41,785 nt of DNA from Prosthecobacter debontii (GTDB taxonomy: Bacteria > Verrucomicrobiota > Verrucomicrobiia > Verrucomicrobiales > Akkermansiaceae), in the NCBI GenBank assembly GCA_945869855.1, contig CAMBQC010000006.1, positions 1 through 41,785 of the forward strand, in the 5' to 3' direction. The notes beneath the pieces are model-generated. The model saw nothing but the letters and a program-made list of their open reading frames with translations, ran no database searches and had not been told where the DNA came from. A program made the translations under genes and the position numbers. Numbering within the stretch: position 1 is the stretch's first letter; each line of letters opens with the position of its first letter. Positions 1 to 12,100 of this stretch are shown piece after piece.

Positions 1-3000
1 GGTGTCGCGCTCGGCACTGCGGTCGAGGCCTTGGTCGATCAGGCGGAGGTGGATTTTCTCGCCGACGAAGGCTTTGGCGAGCGGCTCGGCGTAGCTGGCG
101 TCCATCACGTCGAGGAAAGGATGGCTTTCGACCTTGAAGATGGCGGTGATCCATTTCACGGCATCGGCGCTGTCCTTGTAGGGGTAGCCGACGTGGACGA
201 TGTCGCCGACTTTCACGGCGAGGCCGTCGGGGATCGCGGAGTCGGGGAGGTCTTCGGCGGATTTGGTGGCGAAGCTGCGGTCGGGCGTTTCGCCGAGGAT
301 GAGCGGGATGGTGAAGGAGAAACGGCCTTCCTCCAGCGGCGGCTCGTTGCCGGGGGCGGTGGGCGGCTGGGCGAGCTGGTAGCCGTCGGGAGTGACGACC
401 TCTGAATTTGTTAGAACACCGGTGAGCTTGAGCGTTCCGGGAGCGGCGACGTCGAAAGGTGGCTTGAGTTCGGTCTGTTTCGCTTTGCGTCCGGCATCGG
501 TCTGGACGTAGGCGTTCACCGTGCTGCTGCCGGCGAGGGCGAGGTGGGGCACGACGACATCGAAGCGCACGCTGGAACCGGCGACGGCGGCGAGGGGTTT
601 CGCGGGATCGGAGTGTTCGAAAATCAGGGCGCGGCGCGGCGCGACGGTTTCCGGCGCGGAGGAGCGGGTGGTGGTTTTCGGCTCGGCGGGCTTTGCGGGC
701 GGTGGGGGGAGCTGCTTGGTGGTGACCGTGTAGGCGGAGAGCGCGGGATCGGTGTAACGGGCGTGCTGGATGACGACGGTGCGCTCGGTGGGGATGCCGG
801 GACTGAGGTTTTCGGCGTCGAGATAGGTGGCTGTTAGGGTACCACCTTCCGTGACCTTGATTTCCGAGTCGCGGCCGGGTTCGGCGTTGACAGGGAAAAT
901 GCGGCCGAGGAACACGCCGCTTTGCTCTTCCGTCTCGACGGCCTTGATGACTGCGTTGCCGCCAGAGGAGGAGGTTACCTTGATGTCGATGATGTCCTTT
1001 TCCGGGCCGGCATCCATGTCCGGATCCTCGATGACGAGGGCGACGGCGTCATCGTAGCGGAAGCGGCGGATGGGCTCCAGGACGAGCTCGCGGCCTTCCT
1101 TGGTCTCGATGTAGGTGAGGAATGAGGCGGAGAGTTTCGCGTCGTTGAAGGCGACGTTGAGGCGTTGTTCGAGGCGGTCGCGTTTCGGCGAGGCGGTGCG
1201 CGGGTCTTCGTAGCGGACGCTGATGCTGTCGCCGGGGAGGACTTCAAGCTGGGTGTTGCCGCGGAGTTCCATGAAGTCTAGGGCGACGGGGAGGAGGGCT
1301 TTGCTTTCCCTGTTGGAAAGAGTGACTTTTTTGATGGTCGGAGCGACGCCGTCGAAGCCGTTGATGACGAGGCGAACGAGGCGGGCGCGGGTCTGGTCGC
1401 CGAAGGCGATGTTCATCATGCTTCCAGCGGGCGTGATTGTGGCGGGTTGGGGCAGTGATTTTTTCAGGTCATCGGGGAAAGTGGCGGGATCGAACATCGC
1501 GTCCGGGCAAAGGATGAGGTCGGGTTTTCCGGCGTCGTCACAGAGGAGGGCGGTTTTGGATTCGAGGAATTTGCCGGGATTATCATGGCGCCAGATCTGG
1601 ATTTCGTGGAGGCCGGGAGGGAGTTCGCGTTCGATGAGCAGGCCGTTGGGAGCATCTTCGGCGGCGGGTGTGCCGTTGAGGAGGAAGATCGTGTTGCCGT
1701 CATCGGGTAGGCCGGTGAGCTGGAAGCGGCGGATCGCGGCGGCGGGTTGGTGGAAGAGGGCACGGTAGCGGATGACCACGCTGTAAGCCGGGTGGCTGGG
1801 GGCGACGAGGGGCAGAGGTGCCGCGGAAAGGGATTTTACATTGGCAGAAAGGAATTTGATAGAGGATCGGTTGGACGTGTAATCCATGATTTCCGCCCAA
1901 TCTTCGGGGAGTTCGCGGCCTTCCGGTTTGCTGACGGGGATGGAATCCGTGCCAAAGGTAGGGAAGGAGGAAACGTGCGGCGAGCCGTCCCAGACCGGGG
2001 TGTCTTCCGGGAAACGGGCGCGGGTGGTCCAGTTTTTGCCGTCGAGGGAGGTTTGGAGGACGAAATTTTTCAGGCTGCTGGCGGCATCGCCGGTATCGAC
2101 GGTCAATTTGTCGATGGGCGCGTTGTCGTTGAGGTCGATGCCGAAGGTGCGGGGTTTGTTGGCGTCGCCGACATTGCCCTGCCAGCCGGGGTATTCGCGG
2201 GAGCTGATGGCCATGTTCGGATCGCGGCCGGGGGCGCTTTCGGAAGCGAAGGCGATGGCCTGCGCGCCGGCGGTGGGGACAATGCCCTGGAACTCGCCGC
2301 TGAAGGGAGAGGTTTCCTTGAGGGCGAGCTGGCGGATCTCATCGCCGCTGGTGGTTTGCAGGCTGACGTTGATTTGATCGTCGCCGGTGGTGAGGCTGCG
2401 GTCGGGATCGGTGACGCGGATGTAAACCGGGTTGCCGGGGCGGACGGTGCGGGTGCCGAGGGCGGCCTGGGAGGTGGAAATGCCGAGTTCCTCGATGTCG
2501 AGGCGGCGCTCGCCTTCGCGGGGCGGGAAGGCACCGGCGGAAAAGGAGAGCATCGCATCCGAGGCGACGCCGATGACGATATCGGGATCGGCGGGGAGGT
2601 CTTTCATTTTCGCACGGAAACGCTCCGAGTAGCCGAAGCGGATTTCGTCGTCGCCGAGGACTTGCAGGATTTTATCGCCGGGAGTGGGGGCGCCGAGGGC
2701 GGTGGACACATCAGCGCGGAATTTCTCTTTGCTATCGCCGAGTTGGTAGAGGAGGACGCGTTCGCGGTCGCCGGATTTCGCCCAGATTTCGACTTCGATG
2801 TCCGCGCCGATGCCGGAGACATTGAGGGTGGGGTCGCGGAGATTGATCTTCACGACTTCGCCGGGGACGATGATCGTCTTGTCCTGGGAGGGGCCGAGTT
2901 CGATCTCGCTGGCCTCGACGAGCTTGCGCATCTCGAAGTGGATTTTCCCGCGGAGGATGAGGGCGTCCGGGTGTTTCGGTTCCTGGCGGAGGACTTGGTC

Positions 3001-6000
3001 GATTTCCTCGAGGGCTTCGGCGTAGCTTTCCTGATCCATCAGCACCTCGGCGCGGGCGTAGCGGATTCTTTTGCGGAAATCTTCATTCTGAAGCTTCATT
3101 AAAATATCGAGCTCGGTCATGGCAGCCCCGAAATTTTTCGAGACGCGATCGACCATCACCGATCCGAGTGCTGCTGTTAGATGAACTTCCGTGCCCTCAT
3201 ACTCGGCTGCTTCGGCAACCTTGCGATACCAGGCGCGGGCGGTAGGCAATGCTCCTTTGCGGAAAGCGAGATCGGCGTAGGCGATTTTGAGTTGTGCGTC
3301 CTGGGCTGAGCTGAGAGTGCCTTCGGCTTGCCGCGACCAGATGGTGAGTTCTTTGATGAGATTTTCGGCTTCCTGATCCCGGCTGGAAGTAATGTTGCGC
3401 TTGAGAAGCCAAAACGAATAATCCACGGAAAGGGAGCGTATGACGGGGATGAGTTGCTCGGAGTGGTTGACATACAATTGCCAAGCGGAATCCTCATTTC
3501 CTAACACGAATTCTGCGTTCGATTTGTAAATGGGATACGCAGGATCGGTTTCATCTACTGAGATATCGACCGCGCCAATCTTGGTAGCCGCATTGCCGGC
3601 CACCTGTTTTAGTCTGCCGATGGTTTTCGCGTAGGTAGGGCTCGCGATATTCGCGGCGAGGGCCTTACCCGCCGCGCTTTTGAGGCCACCTGAGGCGAGG
3701 GTCATGGCTACCGAGGGTTGCTCGGCCGCGAGCGCGGCTTCGGCAAAGAGCGACAACGTATCAGCGTTCTGCCAATACTGGAGATCAGCGGAAGCCTGCC
3801 ACAAACCAGCGGCGATGGGCTCGGCGGAGGACCATTGCTTTTTCTCCTGCAACTCCTTGAGCACGCGCGACACCAACAGCTCGCCACCCGCGCCCCCCCA
3901 CGCAACGACTCCGAGCGGCGCGTTCTCCGCGTAGAGGGAAAACACGAGTTGGCGGGTCTGATCGGACCATTGGGGCAAAGCCGCAACCGGCTGAAGTCCT
4001 CTTACCGGAACAACGGCGGGTGCTGCTGCCGCACGATCCACCACGGTCTTAAGGGCGGCCTCGACGGCGGCGGGCGCGGCGTCTTTCGGCAGGGCCAGTA
4101 ATTCACGGCTGACATACTCGGGATCCGTCGTCAACATGGCGGGCGTCATCGCGATCCGCCCGAAAAGCGCGCGGTGCGCGGCCATGTTGTGATACGCAGG
4201 ATTCATCTTTTCATAGACCGGTGATTTCACCAATGCCTCAAACAGAGCCTTGGCCTCTGGAGTTGCAGGGTTAACGCAATGAAGCCACAGTCCGAAAATC
4301 GGCTCGGACAGGCTCCCAGCCGCCATCTGCAATTGCAGCAGTTTACCGAGGTCTGCTGCCAAAGCAGGCGCGCCAGCACGTACGCCGCCGGTGCCATAAT
4401 CCTCCCATCCGGGATGGAGTGCCGGACCAAAAGCCAGGCCCGAATAGGCATTACCGAATCTGATCTTCGACAGGACTTGCGCGAGAAATTGCTTCTGCAA
4501 CTCCAGCGTTGTAGGCGGTGCGGCGGCGAAATCAGAAACAAGCTTCTGCAAGATCTTCTCTGCATCAGCGGGCGGTGCCTGTTTGAGAAGCCCATCGTAG
4601 AGTGGCAGCAATCCTGGCGTCGCATAATTGCCGCTTTGCAGCTCCTGATAGAGGGCCGTGAAGGCAGTCATCCGGTCCTGGCTTGAGGCCTCCTTCGCGC
4701 CCTGCTTGCTGAACTGGTCGTAACGTGCACCGAGGTTGGCATATTGTTTGCAGAGCGCAGCATGATCGGCTCCATCGCGCTTTGCACCGGAGTTCCATAC
4801 AGTATCAATGGCGGACTTCGCGGAATCGAACCTCCACATTTCAGACTTGATCATCTCCGGAACGATGGCGCTCACGGTATTGGTGCCGGCCACGGCATAG
4901 GCCCGGACGAGCGCCGCGTTGCTGTTAGGGTTGCGCGCCAGCAGCGGCGAAAGCGCCTTCGCCTCGTCCACGGTCAGGGTGGCGTCGAACAACCCCACAT
5001 CAGGTGCGGCCAGCGAGTTGAAAACCGCCGGCACCTTCAATGCCAGCGCCCTCAGCTCGGCCGGGGAAACCAGGACTGAAACCGGCCACCCCTGGGGACT
5101 CGGCGCGGCAAGCACGGCCTGCGCCTGTTGCGGCGGCAGGCTCGCCAGTGCTTTCAGGATCGGAGCGACCTTGGCCTCGCGCTTCGGAGCCAGGTAGTTC
5201 CTGATAACACCACTGTCTCCTTCGCGGATATTCATCCAGCCTTTGGCGGCAAGGATCGATCCCTCGTAGGGCAAAGCGGTCACCAGCGCTTCGGCGGCCT
5301 GCAAGGGTTTCTCGAACAACGAATCCGGTAGCGGCTTGTTCGCCCGGAATAGCTCAGTCGCCTGCTTGCTAAACGGCACAACTTCCATCGCCCAGTTGAT
5401 ACGCGCCTTGTAGGGAGCAGGTAGATTTGGCAAAGCCGCGAGCTTGGCTGCGGCCTTAAGCCAAGAATCGTCCGCTATCGCAAACGATTCCAGCGTCTTG
5501 CAAAGCCATTCGACATCCGCGCCATATTTCACGGCATTTGCCGCATCGGTATTGATAAGCGCTTCAAGGCGGCCGCAAAGTGCAGGAACATCATTACGAG
5601 ACTTGGTCTGAGCGATGAACCATGCGTCAAACTGATGGGCGCGGCCATAAGTGCGGAGGCGGTCGCCGTCCTCGCGCATGAAAAGGTAAGCGCCGTCGGG
5701 ATCGCCGAGATGATTGATCAGGATCCGGTAGCTGGCGGTGACGGCCTCGCCGGCCAACTTGGCGTCGAGGTTGGTCTGTTTGAGTAATTTTCGATAAAAA
5801 CTCACCGCATCTTTCCACTCGCTGGCGTATTCCGCGGCTTTAGCGGCCTGCGTCAAAAGCTCAGCGGATTCCGATTGATTGGATGTCAGCCATCCGCGGG
5901 TTGCGGCAAAGGCTTCGGCACAGCGTTGTTCTTGTATGCCGAGTTTGAGAAGCTCGGCAACATCGGCTTCTTTTTGAGTTTGGGCCTTGCGAAACGTTTG

Positions 6001-6105
6001 AATACGATCGTCCAAAGGCGAGGCATTGGCCAAACCGAGCAAGATCGGCAGAACGAGCATATGCCGGGTGATTCTTTGTAAATTCATTTTATCAAAATTC
6101 ATCAT
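1..6105 (-). CDS. Giant secreted TPR/beta-sandwich protein, C-terminus cut by the window edge
   Basis: An open frame of 2035 codons runs from ATG at 6105 off the left edge with no stop. It starts inside the stop of the upstream giant gene (ATGA overlap, 6102-6105), with GGAAAG about 7 nt upstream, so translation is probably coupled; ATGs at 6102 and 6087 are alternatives. The N-terminus (MNLQRITRH, a hydrophobic stretch, then LANA) is a Sec signal peptide. About residues 30-1050 are helical and TPR-like (for example RKLLKQTNLDAKLAGEA). Beta modules follow, with DxDxD-type loops and ET...SGVF/SGEF motifs (VTDPDRS, IEDPDMDAG) and a PA14-like stretch (FLLNGT ... LPPGLHEIQIW). It aligns along its whole visible length with the neighbouring 2570-aa protein, so the two are tandem paralogues. 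By that comparison about 450 residues, including a C-terminal TPR block, lie beyond the edge. Function is unknown; a periplasmic or surface scaffold is an inference. Confidence 0.85.
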   Translation of the reverse strand, partial: MMNFDKMNLQRITRHMLVLPILLGLANASPLDDRIQTFRKAQTQKEADVAELLKLGIQEQRCAEAFAATRGWLTSNQSESAELLTQAAKAAEYASEWKDAVSFYRKLLKQTNLDAKLAGEAVTASYRILINHLGDPDGAYLFMREDGDRLRTYGRAHQFDAWFIAQTKSRNDVPALCGRLEALINTDAANAVKYGADVEWLCKTLESFAIADDSWLKAAAKLAALPNLPAPYKARINWAMEVVPFSKQATELFRANKPLPDSLFEKPLQAAEALVTALPYEGSILAAKGWMNIREGDSGVIRNYLAPKREAKVAPILKALASLPPQQAQAVLAAPSPQGWPVSVLVSPAELRALALKVPAVFNSLAAPDVGLFDATLTVDEAKALSPLLARNPNSNAALVRAYAVAGTNTVSAIVPEMIKSEMWRFDSAKSAIDTVWNSGAKRDGADHAALCKQYANLGARYDQFSKQGAKEASSQDRMTAFTALYQELQSGNYATPGLLPLYDGLLKQAPPADAEKILQKLVSDFAAAPPTTLELQKQFLAQVLSKIRFGNAYSGLAFGPALHPGWEDYGTGGVRAGAPALAADLGKLLQLQMAAGSLSEPIFGLWLHCVNPATPEAKALFEALVKSPVYEKMNPAYHNMAAHRALFGRIAMTPAMLTTDPEYVSRELLALPKDAAPAAVEAALKTVVDRAAAAPAVVPVRGLQPVAALPQWSDQTRQLVFSLYAENAPLGVVAWGGAGGELLVSRVLKELQEKKQWSSAEPIAAGLWQASADLQYWQNADTLSLFAEAALAAEQPSVAMTLASGGLKSAAGKALAANIASPTYAKTIGRLKQVAGNAATKIGAVDISVDETDPAYPIYKSNAEFVLGNEDSAWQLYVNHSEQLIPVIRSLSVDYSFWLLKRNITSSRDQEAENLIKELTIWSRQAEGTLSSAQDAQLKIAYADLAFRKGALPTARAWYRKVAEAAEYEGTEVHLTAALGSVMVDRVSKNFGAAMTELDILMKLQNEDFRKRIRYARAEVLMDQESYAEALEEIDQVLRQEPKHPDALILRGKIHFEMRKLVEASEIELGPSQDKTIIVPGEVVKINLRDPTLNVSGIGADIEVEIWAKSGDRERVLLYQLGDSKEKFRADVSTALGAPTPGDKILQVLGDDEIRFGYSERFRAKMKDLPADPDIVIGVASDAMLSFSAGAFPPREGERRLDIEELGISTSQAALGTRTVRPGNPVYIRVTDPDRSLTTGDDQINVSLQTTSGDEIRQLALKETSPFSGEFQGIVPTAGAQAIAFASESAPGRDPNMAISSREYPGWQGNVGDANKPRTFGIDLNDNAPIDKLTVDTGDAASSLKNFVLQTSLDGKNWTTRARFPEDTPVWDGSPHVSSFPTFGTDSIPVSKPEGRELPEDWAEIMDYTSNRSSIKFLSANVKSLSAAPLPLVAPSHPAYSVVIRYRALFHQPAAAIRRFQLTGLPDDGNTIFLLNGTPAAEDAPNGLLIERELPPGLHEIQIWRHDNPGKFLESKTALLCDDAGKPDLILCPDAMFDPATFPDDLKKSLPQPATITPAGSMMNIAFGDQTRARLVRLVINGFDGVAPTIKKVTLSNRESKALLPVALDFMELRGNTQLEVLPGDSISVRYEDPRTASPKRDRLEQRLNVAFNDAKLSASFLTYIETKEGRELVLEPIRRFRYDDAVALVIEDPDMDAGPEKDIIDIKVTSSSGGNAVIKAVETEEQSGVFLGRIFPVNAEPGRDSEIKVTEGGTLTATYLDAENLSPGIPTERTVVIQHARYTDPALSAYTVTTKQLPPPPAKPAEPKTTTRSSAPETVAPRRALIFEHSDPAKPLAAVAGSSVRFDVVVPHLALAGSSTVNAYVQTDAGRKAKQTELKPPFDVAAPGTLKLTGVLTNSEVVTPDGYQLAQPPTAPGNEPPLEEGRFSFTIPLILGETPDRSFATKSAEDLPDSAIPDGLAVKVGDIVHVGYPYKDSADAVKWITAIFKVESHPFLDVMDASYAEPLAKAFVGEKIHLRLIDQGLDRSAERDT

Positions 6106-9100
6106 TGCTCGCTTTCCAGCCTTTGAAGTTCAAGGTTGTCTTCCAGGTTCAGCATGCCCTCCTGGGACAGCTGGCCGCGGGCGAAGGCGGCCCATTCGCT
6201 TTCGGGGAAATCGTAGGTGAGGCGTTTGAAGTTCGAGTAGGCGGCCATGGGCTGGCGGAGGGCTTGGTAACTCATGCCCGACCAATACATGGCTTGCGCG
6301 CGGATGGTGACGCCGTCGTAGGAGGGTTCGATGATGACGCGCTTGAAGGCATCGACGGCTTCCTGGTGCTTGTTGGCACGCATGAACGATTGCCCGGCGC
6401 GGAGTCCGGCTTGGCCGGCGAGCGGATCGGTGGGGAAGCGCTCCTGGAGGCGTCCGAAAATGCGGGCGGTCTTGAGGTATTCGGCGATAGCCATCTTGTT
6501 CATCGCCTCACCCTCGAAGGCGGCGTCCTTGTCCGACTCGTCCGCTGCGGCTTTCTCTAACAGCGGCTTAGCCTTCGCTTCGTATTCGGCGGCCTTTTTC
6601 AGGAAATGCGTGCCGAGGCGCGCCATGGAGACGGCGAGGTGCTCGGAGTCCGGGTATTTGTAGGCGAGCTTCACGTATTCCTGGGCGGCGATGTCGGGTT
6701 CCTTGAGGCGCTCGTAGATCGTGGCGATCTGGTATTGCGCCTTGGCGGCGTGCACGGTTTCCGAGTAGCTGCCGGTGATGTTGATGAAGCGGGAAAGCGC
6801 GGCGCGATAGCGGTCTTCCTTGGTTTCGGCGGACTCGGCGGACTCGGCTTCCTCCATGGTGAGGCTGCCTAACAGATACTCGGCGTGGGCGCGGGTGGCA
6901 GGGTCGTTGAACTGATCCATCGCGCTGGCGAGGAGTTGCTTGGCGGTGACGTAGTCGAGATCGGCCAAGTCGTTTTCGCCGAGCTTGCGGCGGCGTTTGG
7001 CGATTTCCAGGTAGGCCTCGGCAAGCGAGAACTGGGTGCGCATGGCGATCTCGGGGTCGTCGTATTTTTTCGAGAACGGCTGGACGAGGCCGTCCGCGCC
7101 CTTGCTGATCGTGACCATGCGGGTGGCGGTTTTCACGCCGTTCGCATCGGTGTAGCGGGCGGCGATGGTATCGCCGTAGGTGACGGGAAAACCGTTGGCG
7201 CGGACATCGTAGGGGGCGGGCTCGGCGCCTTCCACGGGGGGCTCGGGGGCGGCGGAGGCTCCGGCGTAAGAGAGCTGATAAGAGCCTTTGAAAATGCCGG
7301 TGTGAGTGCCGCTCTCGTGGAGCTCGACGGTGTGCTTGGCACCAGATTTCGCCTGGACGAGGACTTTCACGGTGTCGGCACCGTCCGTCAGATCGGCGCC
7401 GGGATCGACGACGCGGAGGTTGAGGTTTTCCCCAACATAAGCGGCGGTCATGGTCGCGCGGTGGTCGGCGGCCATGAGGTCGAACGCGGGATGGGTGACG
7501 ACTTTGGTGGTGGCGGTTGCCCATTTTTCCGCGCCATCGGGAGTGGTGTAGCGGAAACCGATGTGGACATTTTCGCCGGGGCGGACGACGAGGCCGTTGG
7601 GGTTGAGATCGATGCTTTGCGAATCGTCGAGGGATTCGCGCATGGTTTTCGCGAGCTCGTAGCGTTCCTGGAAAGTCATCGCACCGACCTCCGGGAGGGT
7701 GCCTAGGATGAGCGGGACAGTGACGAAGAAGCGGTCGAGGTCGGGGTTCTCACCGAAGCCTTTGAGTTGAGAGATTTGGTAGATAGGCAGGGCAGGAACG
7801 CCGCGCCATGCGTCGCCGCCGGGTTTGAAGGCGTTGAGGTCGGCTTCTAACAAGAGCGTTCCGGGAACATTCTTGTCAAAGCCCTCGGCGTTGCTGCCAG
7901 CGGTGCGGCGGCCTTCATCGGTCTGGGCGAAGACTTCGATTTTTGAGGTCACGCCCAAGGCCATTTGCGGGGCGAGGATTTCCAGATAGAGTTGCTGGCC
8001 GAGGACGGCTTGGAAGCCGCCTTCGGGGGCTTTGGTGGTGGGGAGCAGGGCTTGATTGACCTGCCATGAAGCGCGGATCGCTTCGCTGGTGGCATCGGGT
8101 TTATCGTCGCTGAGGCGCTCGAAGCCGTGGTGAAGGGCGGCGGGGATCCCCTGCCCTTCGATGGGGGTGACGGTGGCGTGGGTAAGGCGGATCTGCGGCT
8201 CGGTGTAGGCTGCGTGGCGTATCGTGCCGACGCGTGGAGTGGGGACGCCGGGGCGGTTGTTTTCATGATCCGTGTAGCGGGCGGTGATGATGCCGCCATC
8301 GGGGACTTGGATTTCGCTGCTGTCCTTCGCGGTGCCGGAGACCGGCTTCACTACTAGCTTGAAAATGCCGGTGGAGTCGCCGGTTTCGGTGGCTTCGAAT
8401 TCCTTGCTGCCGGTGGAGGTCTCTAGGGAAACCTTCACTTTGTCGGGCGCGACGGTGGAGTCCATGTCGGCATCGTGGATGGCGAGGGCGAGCGGCTTGC
8501 CGTGGAGGAAACGGATGAGCTTTTCGTAGTAGGGGCGATCCTCGTTGTGGTGGCCGTCGAAGCGCGGTTCCATGTCGGCGAACTCGGCGCGGGCGTCGGT
8601 GAAGGAGACATCGAGGAAACGCTCGTGGCGTTCGCGGGTTTTGGTGATGAAGCGGTCATCGACGTAGCGGACGGAGATTTTGTCTCCTGTCAGGATCTCC
8701 AGCGTTTCGTTCTTGTTGAGTTCGGCGAAATCGGTGGGCACAGGGAGGATTTTCGCGCCATCGGGTTTGGTGAGGGCGAGCTTGTTGAGGGCGGGGACGG
8801 TGCCCTGGTGGGCGACCATGACGAGGCGGATGAGGCGGGCGCGGGATTTGTCGGCGAACTTCACCTTGAACTCGGAGGAGTCGGCGTTCGCGGTGACGGC
8901 GGCGGGGGCGTTGCGGTGATCGAGGACGGCGGGCGGGAACGTGGCGGGATCGAAGTAGGTGTCCGGCCAATCGACGAAGGCTTCGGGGTCGATGAGGTTG
9001 GCGCGGAGTTTCACCTCTCGGCCGAAGCCGATGTTCGAGAGCCAGCCGGTCGCCCAGATTTCTATCTTGTGGATACCGGGCCTGAGGTTGATTTCGCCCT

Positions 9101-12100
9101 GGAGCTGGCGTTGGTCTTTGGTGGTGATGACCTTGCCGTTGACGGCGATGAGGAACTCGGCGGGCTGGGCTTTCTGTTTGTCGTCGGCGGGGATTTTGAG
9201 ATCGGGGATGTTTCCTAGGTCGAGGGCGAAGCGGCGGGTGACGTCTTCCTTTTCGTGGAAGTAGGCTTGGAAACGGACGACGACGGCGGGGTTTGGGTAG
9301 GGGCCGCGCATCCATTTGACATCGGTGACGATGGATTCGGGCAGTGCGGTGGAAACTCCGGTGACATTTTTGGCGATGGCCATATCCGGTGTGTTGACGA
9401 GCCAGCCTGTATTCATGTGCTGGCGAGCCTGATCGATGTCATAGACCGAACGCGCGCCGTAATGGGCTTTGTTGGGTTCTTCATTGACCACAGTTACGGA
9501 GGGTTTCCATGGATCGGAGATGGCAATTTTGGAAGTAGGGTGAGTGCCTACTGTTGTCCAATCGCTGGGGTTCATCGCGGTCTGGACGATGAATTTCGTG
9601 AGGCCGGCGGCGGGCTCTTTGGCAGTGATGGTGAGTTCGCCGAGGGGGAGGTTGTCGTTGAGATCGACGGTGAAATCGGGCATGGCATCCTTGACGGCGA
9701 CGGGGCGCCAGGCGGGGTAATCGGTGAGCGGGCTGATGACCATGTTCGGCGCGCGGCCTGGCTCCGAGTTTTGCGCGAAGGCGCTGGCCTGCGCTCCGGT
9801 CGTGGGGATGATGCCCTCGAAAATACCGGAGTGGGTGGAGGTTTCCTTGAGCGTGACGCGGGAAATGGAATCGCCGCTGGAGGCACTGGCACTGATGGTG
9901 AGCTCGTCAATTTCAGCGGTGCGAGAGCGGTCGGAATCAGAAACGCGGACGTGGATGGGGTTGCCGGGCTTGGCGATGGTGGCGATGTGGCGCTCGTGGT
10001 CGAGATTGGCCTCGCCCGCGGCGATTTTGGCTTTGGCGGCGGCTTCGGTGTTTGCGCCGGCACCGATTTCCTCCATGACTAGCTGCATGTCGGCGCTGCG
10101 TTGCTCGGCCTCGGTGAGGAGCTTGCGGGCGGAGGCCATCAGCGTGGCATCCGAGGCGACGGTGATCGGGCCGCCGCGCCTTTCCTCCATGTTGTTCATC
10201 TTCACGCGGAAGCCCTCGGAGTAGGCGTAGAAGACCTCGTCATCGCCGATGACCTGGAGGGTGTTGTCGGCTGGATTGGGTGCGCCGAGGGCGGTGGCGA
10301 CCTCGCCGCGGAACTTGGTTTTTTCATCGCCGAACTGGCGGAGGAAGAAGGTTTCCTTGTCGCCGGAGGTGGCCCAGACGACGACCTCGATCTCGGTGCC
10401 CGCACCGGAGACGGCGAGGGTGGGATCGCTGAGGGTCACCTTCAAACGCTCGCCGGGGACGATGGATTTCTGTGCGGAAGTGGAGCCAAGCTCGACCTCG
10501 GTGGCTTCCATGAGCTTCTGGCGCTTGAGCTGGATTTTTCCCAACAGGATGCGGGAGTCGGCATGGTTCGGTTCGCGGGCGAGGATGGAATCGACGTCGT
10601 CCTTCGCGTCATCGAAATCCTCGCGGTCGAAATATACCTCGGCACGGGCGAAGCGGACCGGCGTCCAGATTTCCGGAATGCGCTCGAGTTCGAGGTCGAT
10701 GAGGGTCTGGAGGGCGGCGTCGTAATTTTTCGAGATGCGCTCGGCGCGGACGCGGCGGAGGGAGGCTTCGTGGCGGATGGGAAGCTCGGCGTAGGCGGGG
10801 TTCTCGCGGGTGCGGGAGTAGAGCTCGTGGGCTTGGCGGACTTGGCCGCGCTGGAGGGCGATGTCTCCGTAGGCGAGTTCGATAGTGGCCTTTTCCGCGG
10901 GGGTGAGGGGCGAAGTGGCTTCGGCGGACCAGTCGATGAGGGATTTCACAAGGAACTCCTGACGGGATTCATCGCGGCCGAAGATCGTGCGCTCGAGAGT
11001 CCAGAGCAGGAAAGGAATGGAAAGTTCGCGGTGGGTGGTGGTGAAGACCTCCCAGTTGGCATCGAGGAGTTTCCAGGCGGAGTCCTCGTTGGCGGACATC
11101 CATTCGGCCTGGGCCTGATAGACGGGGTAGGAAGGATGGGTGGGGGCGACAGGGATGGTGATCAGGCCGAGCTTGCTGGCGGCCTTGCTGCGGATGCCCT
11201 TGAGGCGCGGGATGTCGGCATCGGCCTGGAACCAGGTGTGGCCGCCGGCGTGGCGTTCGATCACGCCCAAGCCGTCGTTGGCGAAGGCATAGGAAACGGA
11301 CGGGTTGGTTTCCAGCGTGGACTCGGCGAGGGTGAGCATGGCCGGGTAGGTGCGGTGATTGACGGCGACGTGACGCCAGAGATAGCCGGAGGTGCGGAGC
11401 AGGTCGGCGGGATCGTTGCGTTTTGCGAGGGCGTCAAAAATGCGGTTCGCGAAGAGCGGGGTGGGCTCGATGGTGAGACGCCTGTCGATGAGTTCGACAC
11501 AGAGCTTGTGAAGATTCTCATCGGCGAAGGCTTCTTCCGAAATCGCGGCCAAATTCTCCAAGCCCTGGATTTCGTAGAAGACGTTGGATTTCCGGAGGCC
11601 TTCGATCGCAGCGGTGAGAGCGGCGGTGGCGGCGGCGGCATCGGCTTCCTTGGGGAGTTCGGTCAAAGCCTTGCAAAGAAGGGCCTGGTTGGCGGAATCG
11701 AGCCAAGTGGCCTCCCCCGGAGTCATCGCATCCTTATTGAACCACTCGCGGGCACCAGACTGCACTTGAAACGGCATCGTCGCCCAAGCCGGAGACTTGA
11801 ACAGCGCCTGCATGAGCTTGACCGATTCAACGTTGTTCTCCGGGAACTGCACGTTGATCCAGGCCATCGTCAGCCATGGCTCGATCTTTCCCTGCGCCAA
11901 TTGTTCCGCCACGGCGGCACGCAACGCCGGTTCGAGCGGGTGTGGCGCGTAGAGGGGCAGGGCGACTTGCTTCATCCGTTCGATGCCGCCGTGGACGGCC
12001 GCAAGGCGTTGGATCCAGGGCGAATATACAGAGACAGAAATGCCACGTATCCGCTCGTCACGTTCCAGCGATCCCTTGGCATCCTCGATCCCTGTAGAGA

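Noticed and set aside
1747-3102. Plus-strand open frame (451 codons) opposite the partial giant
   Set aside because: Same shadow effect; Gly/Ala/Glu-rich with no family. The minus-strand frame is continuous and homologous to its neighbour.
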